A DNA stretch of 50,265 bases from Coprococcus sp. Its GTDB lineage: Bacteria; Bacillota; Clostridia; Lachnospirales; Lachnospiraceae. Both the position numbers and the translations under genes were made by a program. The notes under the pieces are model-generated. The model was not told the DNA's origin. It ran no database searches and saw only the letters and a list, made by a program, of their open reading frames with translations. Shown here piece by piece: positions 50,211-50,265 of this stretch; positions within the stretch are counted from its first letter, which is position 1; every line of letters begins with the position of its first letter. The stretch is taken from positions 1 to 50,265 of the forward strand of contig JAEDGN010000011.1 in assembly GCA_016297495.1 (NCBI GenBank), written 5' to 3'.

Positions 50211-50265
50211 TCAGCCTGCTGATTTTCTGAAGCACAGTTACGAACATTTTCTGCCTTCAAACACG

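Overview
The window looks like a chromosome segment of an anaerobic Firmicute of the class Clostridia, most probably a gut Lachnospiraceae. The reasons are Gram-positive-type lipoprotein signals, strong GGAGG ribosome binding sites, an L10 leader and an rpmG-secE-nusG-rplKAJL-rpoBC order of the Firmicute type, and carbohydrate transporters without their own ATPase. No rRNA, tRNA, CRISPR array, transposase or phage gene was seen.

Left part (1-26.7 kb) is accessory and catabolic. A leftward block (9866 down to 1) encodes a sugar ABC importer (binding lipoprotein and two permeases, no ATPase), a GH31 enzyme whose substrate residues match sulfoquinovosidase YihQ one for one, a glycerol kinase, a fucose-isomerase-like aldose-ketose isomerase, a TauE/SafE (TSUP) exporter, and a NagA cut by the window edge. 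A rightward block (11272-15790) encodes a second NagA-like deacetylase, a divergent NagB-like protein, a Gfo/Idh/MocA oxidoreductase and a ROK regulator; an AraC regulator lies between it and the importer. Next come a second fucose-isomerase-like protein, a cysteine-desulfurase-like protein and a small unknown protein (15849-18622), with a divergent AraC regulator. A tight seven-gene leftward operon (25738-19746) encodes an iron alcohol dehydrogenase, a split transketolase, an RpiB-like isomerase, an FSA-type transaldolase, a larger transaldolase and a second TSUP exporter. A DUF4867-like protein is divergent from it.

Read together, the left part is best explained as a sulfoglycolysis supercluster. 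Sulfoquinovosyl glycerol is imported and cleaved to sulfoquinovose plus glycerol, and glycerol is phosphorylated by GlpK. Sulfoquinovose is isomerised to sulfofructose, shortened by transketolase and/or transaldolase to sulfolactaldehyde, reduced to DHPS by the iron alcohol dehydrogenase and exported by TSUP. The RpiB-like isomerase has lost the phosphate-binding and ring-opening residues of the family, which fits an open-chain sulfonated substrate. Having transketolase, RpiB-like isomerase and two transaldolases in one operon is unusual and leaves open whether the sulfo-TK route, the sulfo-TAL route or both are used. The role of the amino-sugar-like block is unresolved.

Right part (26.8-50.3 kb) is mostly backbone. 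It holds a cytidylate-kinase-like protein, a LivFGMHJ branched-chain amino acid importer, a YitT-family membrane protein, rpoC and rpoB, a YARHG-domain protein and an amidase lipoprotein lying between rplL and rpoB, the ribosomal proteins L7/L12, L10, L1 and L11, then nusG, secE, rpmG and comF. Two near-identical 31-nt motifs precede rplK and rplA and look like L1 autoregulatory sites. At the right end a PAS/sigma-54 activator is followed by three TGT-N11-ACA operator-like sites and a perfect -24/-12 promoter. That promoter drives a strongly structured RNA of about 200 nt or the leader of a gene beyond the window.
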